A DNA stretch of 64,000 bases, taken from assembly GCA_009809945.1 (NCBI GenBank), contig WTPW01000646.1, positions 62,035 through 126,034 of the forward strand. Direction: 5' to 3'. The translations under genes and the position numbers were made by a program. The DNA comes from Gigaspora margarita (lineage: Eukaryota > Glomeromycota > Glomeromycetes > Diversisporales > Gigasporaceae). Below the pieces are notes generated by a model. It was not told where the DNA came from. It did not search any database and worked only from the letters and a program-made list of their open reading frames with translations. Shown here piece by piece: positions 24,241 to 35,556 of the stretch (positions are counted from its first letter, which is position 1; every line of letters begins with the position of its first letter).

Positions 24241-25436
24241 CATGCGAAATTTTTAGTGATTATAAACCTATTGGTTGGGATAAATTAGTTACAGTCAGAA
24301 TCATAAGTAGCCTCCCTTTGTAACTTTTTAAATTTAAAAGCTACAATCTTGAAATTTTTACTGTAAATAATATCCAATAAATGCTGATCAGTGAATTTTT
24401 TTTATACTTTTTTAATCACTACAACAAAGTTAAATGAGAGCTAAAATTTTGAGCAATTTTTTGATCAAATTAATTGAATTCAATTAAAAATCAATAAAAA
24501 ATTCGGATTATATTCAAAAATTCCAAATTTTTAGTATGTTAAAGTTCAATCATTTTTATAGCTATGACAAAAAATTTGAGTTAATTTGATGAGATAGTTG
24601 TTGAGAAATTAATTTTTGAAGTTGTTTTGGAGTGCGTGTTAAAAAAATTGGCTGCGCAACTAGGTTTTTCTAATTTTAATATAGAAATTAATTTAATTTC
24701 TATATTAAAATTAGAAACCTAGTTGCGCAGCTAATTTTTTAACATGCACTCCAAAACGACTTCAAAAATTAATTTCTCAACAACTATCTCATCAAATTAA
24801 CTCAAATTTTTTGTCATAGCTATAAAAATGATTGAACTTTAACATACTAAAAATTTGGAATTTTTGAATATAATCCGAATTTTTTATTGATTTTTAATTG
24901 AATTCAATTAATTTGATCAAAAAATTGCTCAAAATTTTAGCTCTCATCTAACTTTTGTTATAGTGATTAAAAAAGTATAAAAAAAATTCACTGATCAGCA
25001 TTTATTTGATATTATTTACAGTAAAAATTTCAAGATTGTAGCTTTTAAATTTAAAAAGTTACAAGGGGGGCTATTTATGATTCCGACTGTAATAATTACA
25101 AAAATTGCAAAGATTGCTTTATTTTTTCATTGAAAAATGGTACTATTAAAAATTATATTTTAAGTCATGTAATACAACCAGAACATGCACCATGGCCCAA
25201 TATTTGTGATTTAACTATGTATAATCGTTTTAAATGAGACGGAGCATGTTGGAATTGTAAAGGATCATACGAAACGAATTAGAAATGCATCTTATGAAAG
25301 TGATGGAGCACCGTATTTGCAGTGGATGAATATGAAAAATTCCAAATTAATAAAAAATATTAAAAGTTTTAGGCCAATTAATTCATTGAATAAAAATTTT
25401 TTTATTAATATTTTGAATAAACTATTTATTATAGTT
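24240..25436 (+). pseudogene. TLDc 3' fragment, copy B, split by a foldback element
   Basis: Only the C-terminal TLDc region is present: YKPIGWDKL before the insertion at 24292, then the CNDSFIFSLKNGT-equivalent, VIQPEH, DLTMYNRF and the terminal VDEYEKFQI-equivalent after it, ending near 25360, with frameshifts. BTB and BACK are absent. The partner is copy H at 58680, which has no foldback insertion. Confidence 0.75.
24292..25089. mobile_element. 798-bp near-perfect palindrome, Tc1/mariner-like foldback
   Basis: Ends CAGTCAGAATCATAAGTAGC and complement of CAGTCGGAATCATAAATAGC, flanked by TA at 24290-24291 and 25090-25091. The two arms, about 395 bp each, are nearly identical and meet at ATTAATTTAATTTC near 24690 with almost no loop. 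Copy H and other TLDc copies give the empty site (AGTTAATAATTA). CAGT ends and TA duplication suggest the Tc1/mariner superfamily. Confidence 0.9.
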
Positions 25437-26560
25437 TAAAATGTGACAGATATTATCTAAAATAAAATTAATCCATTTAGTCGTTTTAGTCGTTATATTT
25501 GTTTTCTTTGAAATTAGGGTTATAAATATACTGATATATCTATTTAATTGAAGCTTTAATTAATCGATCTTGGTATGAATTCAGATAAGATCAGTTGTTT
25601 CCCGAAAGATTGCTGTATTATGATTTTTAAGGTTATCATGTTATGGGAGTTTTATGTATTGAACTAGAACAATATCATAGAAAGAAATTAAGTTGAATTA
25701 CATGATGATATTTATAAATAATTTGGATGATACTGATGAATTCATAATTTTTTATTTCAAAATTATTTTTATTGTTTTGATTATTCGATTAAAAGCATAT
25801 GTATTTAAAATTTCTTGTTTTCGTGCAACACTCATATATGAGATTCTGGAACAAACTAAAAGTTTGTTCTCCGAGAACAGGGGAATTTCTGGAGAGTTAG
25901 ATGTAACATACACTATTTTGAGACATTTCGAAGCAGTAACTAAGGTTCGAGGCACGGATTTTTTGATTTAATTGACAATTCACGATAGAAAGAGAATATT
26001 AAGAGGGGGAGATTTTATAATAAATTATATTAATATAGAAATCATAGTTCCTAGTTTATAAAAATTTTAAAATTTAAATTGCTTGTAACTTTTTATCTAT
26101 TCAACTAATTTTACCGTTCTTACTACCATAATTTTCACAAAACTAGCTCTACAACTTTCATTAATGGCACAGGAGATGTTATCTTAATAAAAAATTAACT
26201 CTATATAGACAGGAATGCTGATTTCTATATTTATATGTACGGTATAGATTTGTTATTGGATTTTATTAATACAAATTCTCCTTCTTTCGTGAATTGTCAA
26301 TTAAGGGTATTCCCTATAGGCATCTTGCTTTAAGTTACACCGTCAAACGTTACATTTAATTATAGATGCTTGACGCGACTGATGAAGCCTGACGAAACCT
26401 TGACGAAACCATAAGTTGCGTCACTGACGCATGACGCAAAGGTCACGTGAGTGGTTTGAGTCAGGGCACGTGAGTTGCATCAGGCATCATTACATTCAAT
26501 GTCGACCAATTTAGATTGATGTAAAATCAAATAACATCAAAAATTTTACACAGATTTAAA
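25437..26560. other. Intergenic upstream of BTB-TLDc copy C
   Basis: Matches 59160-59890 of the partner block up to the gene start. The open frame 25693-25971 is broken in the partner, so it is not called. A segment rich in TGACGCA/TGACGAA at about 26360-26490 is absent from the partner; GATGCTTGACGCGACT at its left and the complement of GATGCCTGATGCAACT at its right look like inverted ends, with TTACATT on both sides. Confidence 0.5.
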
Positions 26561-28088
26561 ATGACAGTAAAGTTCTATGTAAAACTTTCAAATAATTATC
26601 TTGAACTTCTTGATGACAAAGAAGATTTTAATATAGTCATTAAAGTTGGTGAATCACCAAATATTAAAATATTCCAAGCACATTCAGCAATTTTAAGATA
26701 CAGATCTTTATACTTTCGTAATGAATTGGCAAATATTAGTAAAGATAAGAATAACATTAAAACACTTGATTTAAAAAATGTTTCTATTCAACAATTTGAA
26801 ATTATTATCAAGTAAGTTATTTTATATTTCGATTTAAATCATGTTGCAGAATAGGAAACTAAAATATTAATTTTATACAAAGATATATCTATGGAGGAAT
26901 ATTCTTACTTGAAAACCATAATGCATCATTTATTTTAATCTTATACTCATTGCTTACGAATTCCTTTTCGATGAATTAGCAAAGTACCTTGAAACTCATT
27001 TAATTGAAACGGAAGCTCATTGGCTTCGCTTAAATTTTATTCAAATTTATCAAAAAAGTTTCCAGAATGATAAACTTCAAGAATTACAAAAATGGTGCAA
27101 TGATACCATGGTAAAGTATCCGGATAAGATTTTTGATTCTAAAGACTTTATAACGATTCAAGAAAATGCATTAGTCTCACTTATTAGTCGAGATTATTTA
27201 CAAATGGAAGAAGTAAAAATTTGGAATCGTGTTATTGAGTGGGGTATTGCTCAAAATCCTGGTCTACCATCCGATTCTAAAAACTGGACCCATGAGAATT
27301 TTCTAACATTAAAGACTACTTTACAAAATTGTTTGCCTCATATTCGTTATTTTCATATATCTGCTGATGAGATTATCGATAATGTACGACCATACCAACA
27401 AATCCTAGAAAAAGATCTCTGGGATGATATAACAATAAAGCTTATGTCACCAAATAGACAAGTATCATCAACAATTCTCCCACCTCGTAAAATTTTAAAA
27501 CCAATATTACTGACCAGAAATACGGAACCATTTTCGGCAGTTATCAATGAAGCACATGCAGGAGAAATTGCTTCGTGGATTGATAAAAAAGAAAATACAT
27601 ATTCCTTAACAAATAATCCATATGAATTTAAATTACTTCTTCGTGGAACTAGAGATGGTTTTACCAAAAATTCATTTTGGAACTTAAGTGATAAGCAAAC
27701 ACATCTTGTTGTAGTTATGAAAGTTAAAGGTACTGATGAAATTCTTGATGGTTATAATCCTATCGGTTGGAATAAATCAGTTAATAATTATAGAAATTGC
27801 AATGATAGCTTTATTTTTTCATTGAAAAATGGTACTATTCAAAATTCTATTTTAAGTCGTGTAATACTACCACAACATGCAATTTTTTGTTATGATGACT
27901 ATGGCCCAGTATTTGGTGCTGGCTATGATTTAGCTATGTCAAATGGTTTTAATCAGGATAGAAAATGTTGGCATGCGCAAGGATCATATGAAAAACGAAT
28001 TAGAAATGCATCTACATTTGAAAGTAATGGAAGGTCATGGTTTTCAGTGGAAGAATATGAAACATTCCAGATTAGTAAAAAATCATAA
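26561..28088 (+). CDS. BTB-BACK-TLDc protein, copy C (subgroup 2), one frameshift
   Basis: Exon 1 26561-26811 (BTB start, residues 1-83), intron GTAAGTT...ACAAAG, exon 2 26883-28088. One T is missing in a T run at about 26934 compared with copies E, I and J; adding it back gives 486 codons. BTB (SPNIKIFQAHSAILRYRSLYF, about 10-130) normally binds cullin-3 or self-associates. BACK (ENALVSLISRDYLQMEE, about 160-250) follows, then TLDc (about 300-480) with FGAGYDLAMSNGF, CWHAQGSYEKRIRNASTF and the usual final FSVEEYETFQI. The substrate is unknown. The lesion may be real or an assembly error, since it is a homopolymer. Confidence 0.8.
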
Positions 28089-28479
28089 GAGTTTTATGCT
28101 AATTAATTACCGAATAAATTGCTTTATCAATATAGTGAGTAATAATCTATTTATTATAGTTTATTATTATAGTTAAGATGTGACTATTAACATTTCTAAT
28201 TCTTGTTCAATGACTAATAATCAATTTTTGCAATTTTTTATCTAGAACAAAGTTATTTATTAGTTGTTATGCCTGTTTTCCTTCAAATCTTTCTTAATTT
28301 CCAGGGTCATAAATGTATTGTTTTAATAATTAGAATTCAAGTTATATTGCAAGACAATATTTATTAATAATTTGGGAGTTGATTGAACTGGATGATATAC
28401 ATTACGGAGCGTGTGTAAAATTCCCCAAAATTGAAAATTATGACCACCGATCGTGTAAGCCATTTAATTGACTTCACAT

Positions 28480-28749
28480 TAGGTTGAGTGGCAAGTAGCT
28501 ACGGCATGCTACCATGGCATGCCTAAAAAATAAATAGTTATAAGGTACGCAACTTATTCATACCGGTATTCAATATATGCGTGCGTCTATTGTCGGGAAA
28601 TGTATAATCCTGGCATGAAATTTGTTAGGTGAAATGTCAAATTTTTTACATACCGGTATTCAATATATGTGCGCGTCTATTGTCGGGAAATGTATAATCC
28701 TGGTATGAAATTTGTTAGGTGAAATGTTAAATTTTTGCCTTGCCACTCA
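28480..28749. mobile_element. hAT-like MITE with internal tandem duplication
   Basis: Ends GGTTGAGTGGCAAG and CTTGCCACTCA, with an internal palindrome GGCATGCTACCATGGCATGC. A 90-bp unit starting CATACCGGTATTCAATATAT is duplicated at 28559-28648 and 28649-28735. Relatives lie at 31688-31855 and 62155-62306, each at the same distance downstream of a BTB-TLDc copy, so the insertion was copied with the gene. Confidence 0.75.
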
Positions 28750-29165
28750 TTCACACCAATAAATTGACTTTATATGTTATAAGTTATTATAATAAAAATA
28801 ACAAATTATGTATGAATGATTTTAGCTAAAATATTTTTAAATGTCTTGATACTTAAATATCTTATCCAATTAAATAGCGTGAGCAAAATGGAGTTAAAGA
28901 AGTTGTGCGATGGTAAATATAAATAAATATAATGATCTATAAATTACACTAAACCATACAGTGCATGAGATTTTTTAAAAGTCACGTTCTTTTAATGTCA
29001 TCTGCTACGCAAAAAGTTTATACATAATTTCCTTGTTAAGTTACGACAGCATAGCTTTACGTATGTGTCAAATCGATAAAATTTCGTTATAAAATTTATG
29101 CAGATTAGCCGATTGTGAATACTTGCATAATTTTTAAGTTCACATTTCGAAGCAGTGACTAAGAT

Positions 29166-29263
29166 TCGAGGCACATCCCTATAAGTATGGCTTTAAAATT
29201 TTTTTGCTCAGTATTTTTTATACGTATACATAAATTATTTAAAAAAGGGCTTGCCGTGCCTCA
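29166..29263. repeat. Short repeat with GAGGCAC ends
   Basis: TTCGAGGCACATCCCTATAAGCATGG... ending CTTGCCGTGCCTC. The same arrangement occurs at about 32305-32405, 39055-39145 and 62670-62770 and partly at 25945 and 59735, always upstream of a BTB-TLDc copy. The ends are weak inverted repeats. Confidence 0.55.
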
Positions 29264-29334
29264 ATGACACTTTTATGTAGTAGGACCATGAATGATCGTA
29301 ATCGATGCACCAATCAGATCTCTTCTAATAGTCG

Positions 29335-29480
29335 ACTCTCTATGAGACCAACTTCTGTGCACTAACAAAAAAGACTCCTTGTAAAATTTTAGATATAAAA
29401 CAAGTCTCACTTCGGTCATAACCCTAACCCTAACGTAAGGTTTTATTACTTTAAAATTCAATTAGTGTAGATCATCTGAT
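29335..29480 (+). promoter_or_regulatory. Telobox composite block, copy d
   Basis: TGTGCACTAACAAAAAAGAC, TCCTTGTAAAATTTTAG, CACTTCGGTCATAACCCTAA, CCCTAACGTAAGG, then AATTAGTGTAGATCATCTG. It ends about 95 bases before the start codon of copy D and is flanked by inverted CACCAATCAGAT motifs (29308 and 29480). Confidence 0.6.
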
Positions 29481-29574
29481 TGGTGTATATTGTCGACCTT
29501 TCTTCTTATTGGAGTAGTTTCTACGGCACTATTTAACGTTAGATTTACGTTAATCAAATAACTAATAATTTAAA

Positions 29575-31262
29575 ATGACAGTAAAATTCTTTGAAAAACT
29601 TTCAGGTAACTATTTTGAACTTCTTGATGACAAAGATTTTAACATAATCATTAAAGTTGTTGAATCATCAAATACTAAAATATTCCAAACACATTCAGCA
29701 TTTAAGATGTAAATCTTTATATTTCGAAATGAATTAGTATAGGCAAGAATAACATTAAACCACTTGATTTAAAAAATATTTCTATACAACAATTTTAAAT
29801 TATTATCAAGTAAGTTATTTTATATTACGATTTTAACATGTTACAAAAAGAATTCTAAAATATAAATTAATTTTTGTACATAGATATATCTACGGAGTTG
29901 TCTTACTTGAAAACAATAATGCATCATTTATTTGAGCTTATGCTCGTTACTTATGAATTTCTTTTCGATGAATTAGCTAAGTACTTTGAAACTCATTTAT
30001 CACGATTTGCAAATGATGTGACTTTTGACTTTTGATCAAATTTGTAATCGCTGCATACTCATACAATCACGCGATTGTAAAAGATTGTAAAGTGAGTTTT
30101 TTGGCCAAAAATTCAGCCATATCTATGCTCACTAAAAAATAATCTTACAGTACAATCGCGCAACCGGCCAACAATCAGGTGATTGTTCAAGTGATTGTAT
30201 TCGATTGTATTGGTGTGCAGCGATCTACAAATTTGATCAAAAGTACATCATTTGCAAACCGCGATAATTGAAAAAAGCCCATGCTCATTGGCTTCGTTTA
30301 AATTTTACTCGTATTTATCAAAAAATTTTCGGGAACAAATTTCAAGTATTACAAAAATGGTGCTGTGGTAAAATATCCTGACAAGATTTTTGACTCGGAA
30401 GAATTTAACACGATTCAAGAAAATGTGTTAATCTCGTTTATTAGTCGAGATGATTTACGAATGAAAGAGGCATAAATTTGGAATCGCGTTATTGAATGGG
30501 GAATTGCTCAAAACTCTAGTCTACCACCCGATTCCGAAAACTGGCCCCATGAAAATTTTTTAGCTTTGAAGACCACTTTACAAAATTGCTTGCCTCATAT
30601 TCGTTATTTTATCAAATTCTCAAAAAAAAACCTTTAGAAAGCATAAAGAAATTTATGACGAACCAACCAATATTATCAACTATTCTTCCACCTCGTATAA
30701 TTTTAACACAACATTACCAATCAGAAATGCAGAACCATTTTTAACAGTTACCAATAAAGCACATGTAGCAGAAATTGCCTCATGGATTGATAAAAAAGAA
30801 AATACATGTCCCTTAACAAATAATCCATATGAATTTAAATTACTTCTTCGTGAAAATAGAGATGGTTTTACCAAAGATTCATTTTGGGAATTATGTAATA
30901 AGTAAACACTCTTGTTGTAGTTATGAAGGTTACAGGTACTGGTAAATTCTTGGTGGTTATAACCCTATCTGTTGGGATAAATCAATTAATAATTATAGAA
31001 ATTGACAATGATAGCTATATTTTTTCATTAAAAATTAATTCAATTTTAAGTCTCGTAATACTACCAGGATATGCAATTTTTGTTATAATGGCCATGGCCA
31101 ATATTTGGTGCTGGCCGTGATTTAGTTATGTATGATGACTTCAATCTAGAAAAAAATATTTCAATTCTAAGCATTCACACGAAAAACGAATTAGAAATGC
31201 ATCTACATTTGAAATTATATTTTTCAGTGGAAGAATATGAAATATTCCAGATAGTAAAAGCT
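29575..31262 (+). pseudogene. BTB-BACK-TLDc protein, copy D (subgroup 1), decayed
   Basis: Starts ATGACAGTAAAATTCTTTGA. Lesions include lost bases in the BTB exon (ACACATTCAGCATTTAAGATG), a MITE at 30000-30264 in the BTB/BACK region, a stop in GAGGCATAAATTTGG near 30475, and several shifts and deletions in TLDc (short open pieces at 30923-31352). The subgroup 1 signature is ...GCCCATGCTCATTGG... (AHAHW) rather than the TEAHW of subgroup 2. Confidence 0.85.
30000..30264. mobile_element. MITE inside copy D (265 bp, TA duplication)
   Basis: Ends TCACGATTTGCAAATGATGT and complement of TCGCGGTTTGCAAATGATGT, with inverted repeats of at least 55 bp (ATCAAATTTGTAATCGCTGC). Flanked by TA (29998-29999, 30265-30266). 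The uninterrupted reading ACTCATTTAATTGAAAA in copies E and J is the empty site. The interior is rich in CAATCGCG/GATTGTA words. Confidence 0.88.
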
Positions 31263-31687
31263 TTAAAAGTTTTATGCCAATTAATTCACCGAATAATTGC
31301 TTTATCTATATTGAGTAATAATCTATTTATTATAGTTTATTATGATAGTTAAGATGTGACTATTAACATTTCTCATTCTTTTCAAAAACTAATAACAAAT
31401 TTGCTATTTTTTATCTAGAACCAATGTTTTTAATGTGACTATTAACATTTTCTCATTCTTTTCAAAGACTAATAATAAATTTGCTATTTTTTATCTAGAA
31501 CCAATTTTTTATTTAGTTGTGATGCCTGTTTTCTTTCAAATCTTAATAATTAGAATTCAAGTTATATTTCAAGATGATATTTATTAATAATTTGGTGCTG
31601 ATGATTTACATTACGGAACGTTTGTAAAATACCCCAAAATTGAAAATTATGACTACCCATTGTGTAAGCCATTTAATTACTTCACGT

Positions 31688-31855
31688 TAGGGTAAGTTGC
31701 AGGCAGTCACGGCATGCTGCCATGGCATGCCTAAAAATAAATTGTTATAAGGCATGCAACTTATTATTCGATATATGCATGTTGGGAAATATATAACCTT
31801 GGCATGAAATTTGTTAAGTGAAATGCCAAATTTTTTTGCCTTGCCACTCACCCTA
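31688..31855. mobile_element. hAT-like MITE, copy downstream of D
   Basis: Left TAGGGTAAGTTGCAGGC, right complement of TAGGGTGAGTGGCAAGGC, internal GGCATGCTGCCATGGCATGC. Flanks CTTCACGT and CTCACACC are only loosely similar, so an 8-bp duplication is possible but decayed. Confidence 0.7.
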
Positions 31856-32469
31856 CTCACACCAATAAATTGACTATATGTGTTATATGCTATAATAATA
31901 AAAATAATAATATATGTATGAATGATTTTTAGTTAAAATTATTTTAAATGTCTTTGATGCTTAAATATCTTATCCAATTAAATAGCGTGAACAAAATGGA
32001 GTTAAAGAAGTTGTGCAATGGTAAGTATAATGCTCTATAAATTACATTAAACTGATCAAGTAATATAAAGGAAAGTTAAATATACAGTACATAAGATTTT
32101 TTAAAAGTCACGTTCATTTAATGTCATCGGCTACATAGGTTTAGATTCAAAAACAAAAAAAAGTTTATACAAATTATTATAATTTCCTTTTTAATTTGCG
32201 GCAGCGGCATAGAAAAAATTTCGTTATAAAAACTTATGCTGATTAGCCGATTGTAAATAACTTGCATTATTTTTAAATTCGCATTTTGAAACAGTGACTA
32301 AGATTCTTTTTGATTAAAGCCATTCCTATAAGCATGGTTCTAAAATTTTTTTTGCTCAGTATTTTTTTATACGTAAATTTTTAAAAAAAAAGCATGCCGT
32401 GCCTTCTACGTTAAGCTACCCCAGTAGGAACATAAAAGATAGTCACAGATTCACCAATCAAATCTCTAC

Positions 32470-32760
32470 TCTCTATGAAACCATTTACTGCGCACTAACA
32501 AAAAAGATTCCTTGCAAAATTTTAGGTATAAGATAAGCCCCACTTCGGTCATAACCCTAATCCAGGGCTGGCAATGGAGCCAATGGAGCTCAATGGTTGC
32601 GCGAATGGAGCTCAAAAAACTAGTATCCATTGGCTCCATTCAGAGCTCGATTGGCTCCATTCGCAGCTCCATTGGGCTCCATTGAGCTCCATTGCCAACC
32701 CTGACTCTAACCCAACGTAAGGTATTATTACTTTAAAAATTCAATTAGTGTAGATCATGA
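32470..32760 (+). promoter_or_regulatory. Telobox composite block, copy e, split by a MITE
   Basis: CTGCGCACTAACAAAAAAGA, TTCCTTGCAAAATTTTAGGT, CACTTCGGTCATAACCCTAA, then the MITE at 32563-32703, then CTCTAACCCAACGTAAGG and TTAGTGTAGATCATG. It ends about 90 bases before copy E. Confidence 0.6.
32563..32703. mobile_element. MITE of iterated CAATGGAGC words (141 bp)
   Basis: Ends CAGGGCTGGCAATGGAGC and complement of CAGGGTTGGCAATGGAGC. The interior is almost only CAATGGAGCTC/GGCTCCATTG in both orientations. Flanks CCCTAATC and CTCTAACC suggest a decayed 8-bp duplication of the telomere-like box, as in hAT elements. Confidence 0.78.
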
Positions 32761-32847
32761 TCTTATCATGGGGTAACTTCTACCGTTACACCATCAAACA
32801 TTATATTTGGGTGCTATTTAACGTTAGATAATCAAATCTAATTTAAA

Positions 32848-34356
32848 ATGACAATAAAATTCTTTGAAAAACTTTCGGATAATTATCTTGAACTTCTTGA
32901 TGACAAAGAAGATTTTAACATAATCATTAAAGTTAATGAATCACCAAATACTAAAATATTCCAAGCACAGTCAGCAATTTTAGATACAGATCTTTATATT
33001 TTCGTAATCAATTAACAAATATTAGTTAAGACAAGAATAACATTAAAACATATGATTTGAAAAATATTTCTATACAACAATTGAAATTATTATCAAGTAA
33101 GTTATTTTATATTACGATTTATATCATGTTACAAAAAGAAATCTAAAATTTAAATTAATTTTTGTGCAAAGATATATCTACGGAGGAATTGTCTTACTTG
33201 AAAACAATAATGCATCGTTTATTTTTGAGCTTATGCTCGTTGCTTATGAATTTCTTTTCGATGAATTAGCTAAGTACCTTGAAACTCATTTAATTGAAAA
33301 CGAAGCCCATGCTCATTGGCTTCGTTTAAATTTTACTCGTATTTATCAAAAAAGTTTCGAGAATAACAAATTTCAAGAATTATAAAAATGGTGCAATGAT
33401 ATTGTGGTAAAATATCCTGACAAGATTTTTGACTCGGAAGAATTTAACATGATTCAAGAAAATACGTTAATCTCGCTTATTACTCGAGATGATTTACAAA
33501 TGGAAGAAATTTGGAACCGTGTTATTGAATGGGGTATTGCTCAAAATCCTGGTTTACCACCTGATTCTGAAAACTGGGCCCATGAAAATTTTTTAGCCCT
33601 AAAGGCTACTTTACAAAATTGCTTGCCTCATATTCGTTATTTTCAAATGTCTGGTGATGACATTTTTAATAACGTACAACCATATCATCAAATTCTAGAA
33701 AAAAACCTTTGGAAGACATAATAAAGAAATTTATGACGAACCAACCAATATTTTCAACTATTCTTCCACCTTGTGTAATTTTAACAACAACATTACCAAT
33801 CAGACATACAGAACCATTTTCGACAGTTATCAATGAAGCACATGCAGCAGAAATTGCTTCATGGATTGAGAAAAAAGAAGATTCATATTCCTTAACAAAT
33901 AATCCATATGAAGTTAAATTACTTCTTAGTGGAACTAGAGATGATTTTACCAAAGATTCGTTTTGGAATTTATGTGATAAACAAACACAACTTGTTATAG
34001 TTATGAAGGTATTGATGAAGTTATAATCCTATCGGTTGGGATAAATCAGTTGGTAATTATAGAAATTGCAATGATAGCTTTATTTTTTCATTGAAAATGG
34101 TACCATTCAAAATTCTATTTAAGCCGTGTAAAACAACCAGGAAACGCAATTTATTGTTATAATAATTATGGCCAAGTATTTGGTGCTGGCCATGATTTAG
34201 TTATGTTGGATGAGTTTAATCTAGATAGAAAATGTCGGCATAGACAAAAATCATATGAAAAACGAATTAGAAATGCATCTACATTTGAAAGTAATCAATA
34301 TTCATGGTTTTCAGTAGAAGAATATGAAATATTCCAGATTAGTAAAAAAAACTTAA
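32848..34356 (+). pseudogene. BTB-BACK-TLDc protein, copy E (subgroup 1), decayed
   Basis: Starts ATGACAATAAAATTCTTTGA. A base is lost in GCAATTTTAGATACAG (copies C and J read TTTTAAGATACAG), and exon 2 (from about 33173) reads well to FQEL, then TAA near 33383 replaces a CAA codon. BACK (33404-33720) and TLDc (33709-34026) are open but out of frame with each other, and the end is shifted. It is the least damaged of the broken copies. Confidence 0.85.
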
Positions 34357-35556
34357 GAGTTTTATGCTAATTAATTCACCAAATAATGTGCTTTGTCAAT
34401 ATTGTGAATAATAATCTATTTATTATAGTTTAAAATGTGACACTGTTAACCTTCTTTCCATTGTTATTAAGAATAAATTTGCAATTTTTTATCTAGAGCA
34501 AAATTATTTTACTTGGTTGTAATGTCTGTTTATTCGAAGTTTTCTTAATTGCCGCGGTTAAAGATGTACTGATTTAATAACTGATAATTATAAATCAAAA
34601 TTTATTGAATTTGAATGATTTACAGTACTACGCGTTTGTAAATATGAAAATTTTGACCACCAATTGTGTACAGTACCATTTAATTGACCTCACATAATAA
34701 ATTCTTTGACTTAATGCTTTATATATTATTATTCTGTGATATATTATACAATATAATAGAAATAACTTACCGTATTACCGCGAAATAACGATCATGGGCG
34801 TTATTTTGAAAATCGCATTCCCTAAAAATAGCATACTGGGTTTCGAAATAACGCCCATGCGCGTCCCGAAATATCGCGCCCCATATATAGTATACCATTT
34901 TCAGCTGAGAAAGTTTTTTTTAAAAAAAGACGCTATATAATTCAAAATATTATGTAAAAATTAAAAAATTAATATATTCGCTTTAATTTTTATCAAAACT
35001 ATCGATCATTATTATTTTTTAAATGCGCAATTTGCTTGTCGGCCAATATAACCTTTCATTCTATATTATTGTTAAGATCGTGTTTTAAAACATTTGCCAT
35101 CTCTAACATAGTTCCGAAGGATCATTTTGTTAACGAAGATCCTTGGAAATTATTAATAATATTAAGATACTAACAAGAGAATAACAAGCAAAAATTAAAG
35201 TTTCTATGAGAATTTATTTCAAATTAGGTCACTTAATATCTATATCTAAATACTCGAATGAATCCTTTACAACTAACCAAATCTATAACATATTAATCCG
35301 GGTTAGAAAAAAAAAAAGAAAAAAAGGAAACATTATATGAGTTCTCAAACTTTTTGGAGACAGAGAACAAGAAAGACAAACAATTAACGGCTTGAACCGT
35401 CCAATGCACGTGCACAAGAAGACCAAATTTTAATTACTATACTGCGTACTAGAGTAGGAATATTGAGATAAGCATAAATTTTAAATTAATAAATTAATAA
35501 TTATTTTTCTTATTTAATCAATTTTTTCTAATTTAACAACTTACATTATTTTATTA
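34357..35556. other. Intergenic, contains a degenerate ACGCG repeat
   Basis: No gene. At 34770-34882 CGCGAAATAACGATCATGGG and GTTTCGAAATAACGCCC are relatives of the MITE at 10945. The remainder is AT-rich. Confidence 0.5.

Larger units (their letters stand above)
18800..31300. repeat. Segmental duplication, block X1 (partner 56570-64000)
   Basis: Stretches at 18810-19480, 20680-21140, 23990-24290, 25090-25980, 26561-28200 and 29290-31290 match, in order, 56600-57660, 57900-58340, 58430-58630, 58790-59200, 59330-59760, 59896-61970 and 62800-64000. X1 is longer mainly because it carries extra insertions (757-bp MITE at 19915, about 2.7 kb at 21140-23825, 798-bp foldback at 24292). The match was judged by eye. 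Confidence 0.75.

Noticed and set aside
25935-25965. tRNA or tRNA-derived SINE, because AAGGTTCGAGGCAC looks like a B box
   Set aside because: No matching A box or cloverleaf could be found upstream; the motif belongs to the short GAGGCAC-end repeat.
25693-25971. 92-residue open frame upstream of BTB-TLDc copy C
   Set aside because: The duplicate at 59460-59750 has insertions and deletions that break it, so it is intergenic repeat sequence.
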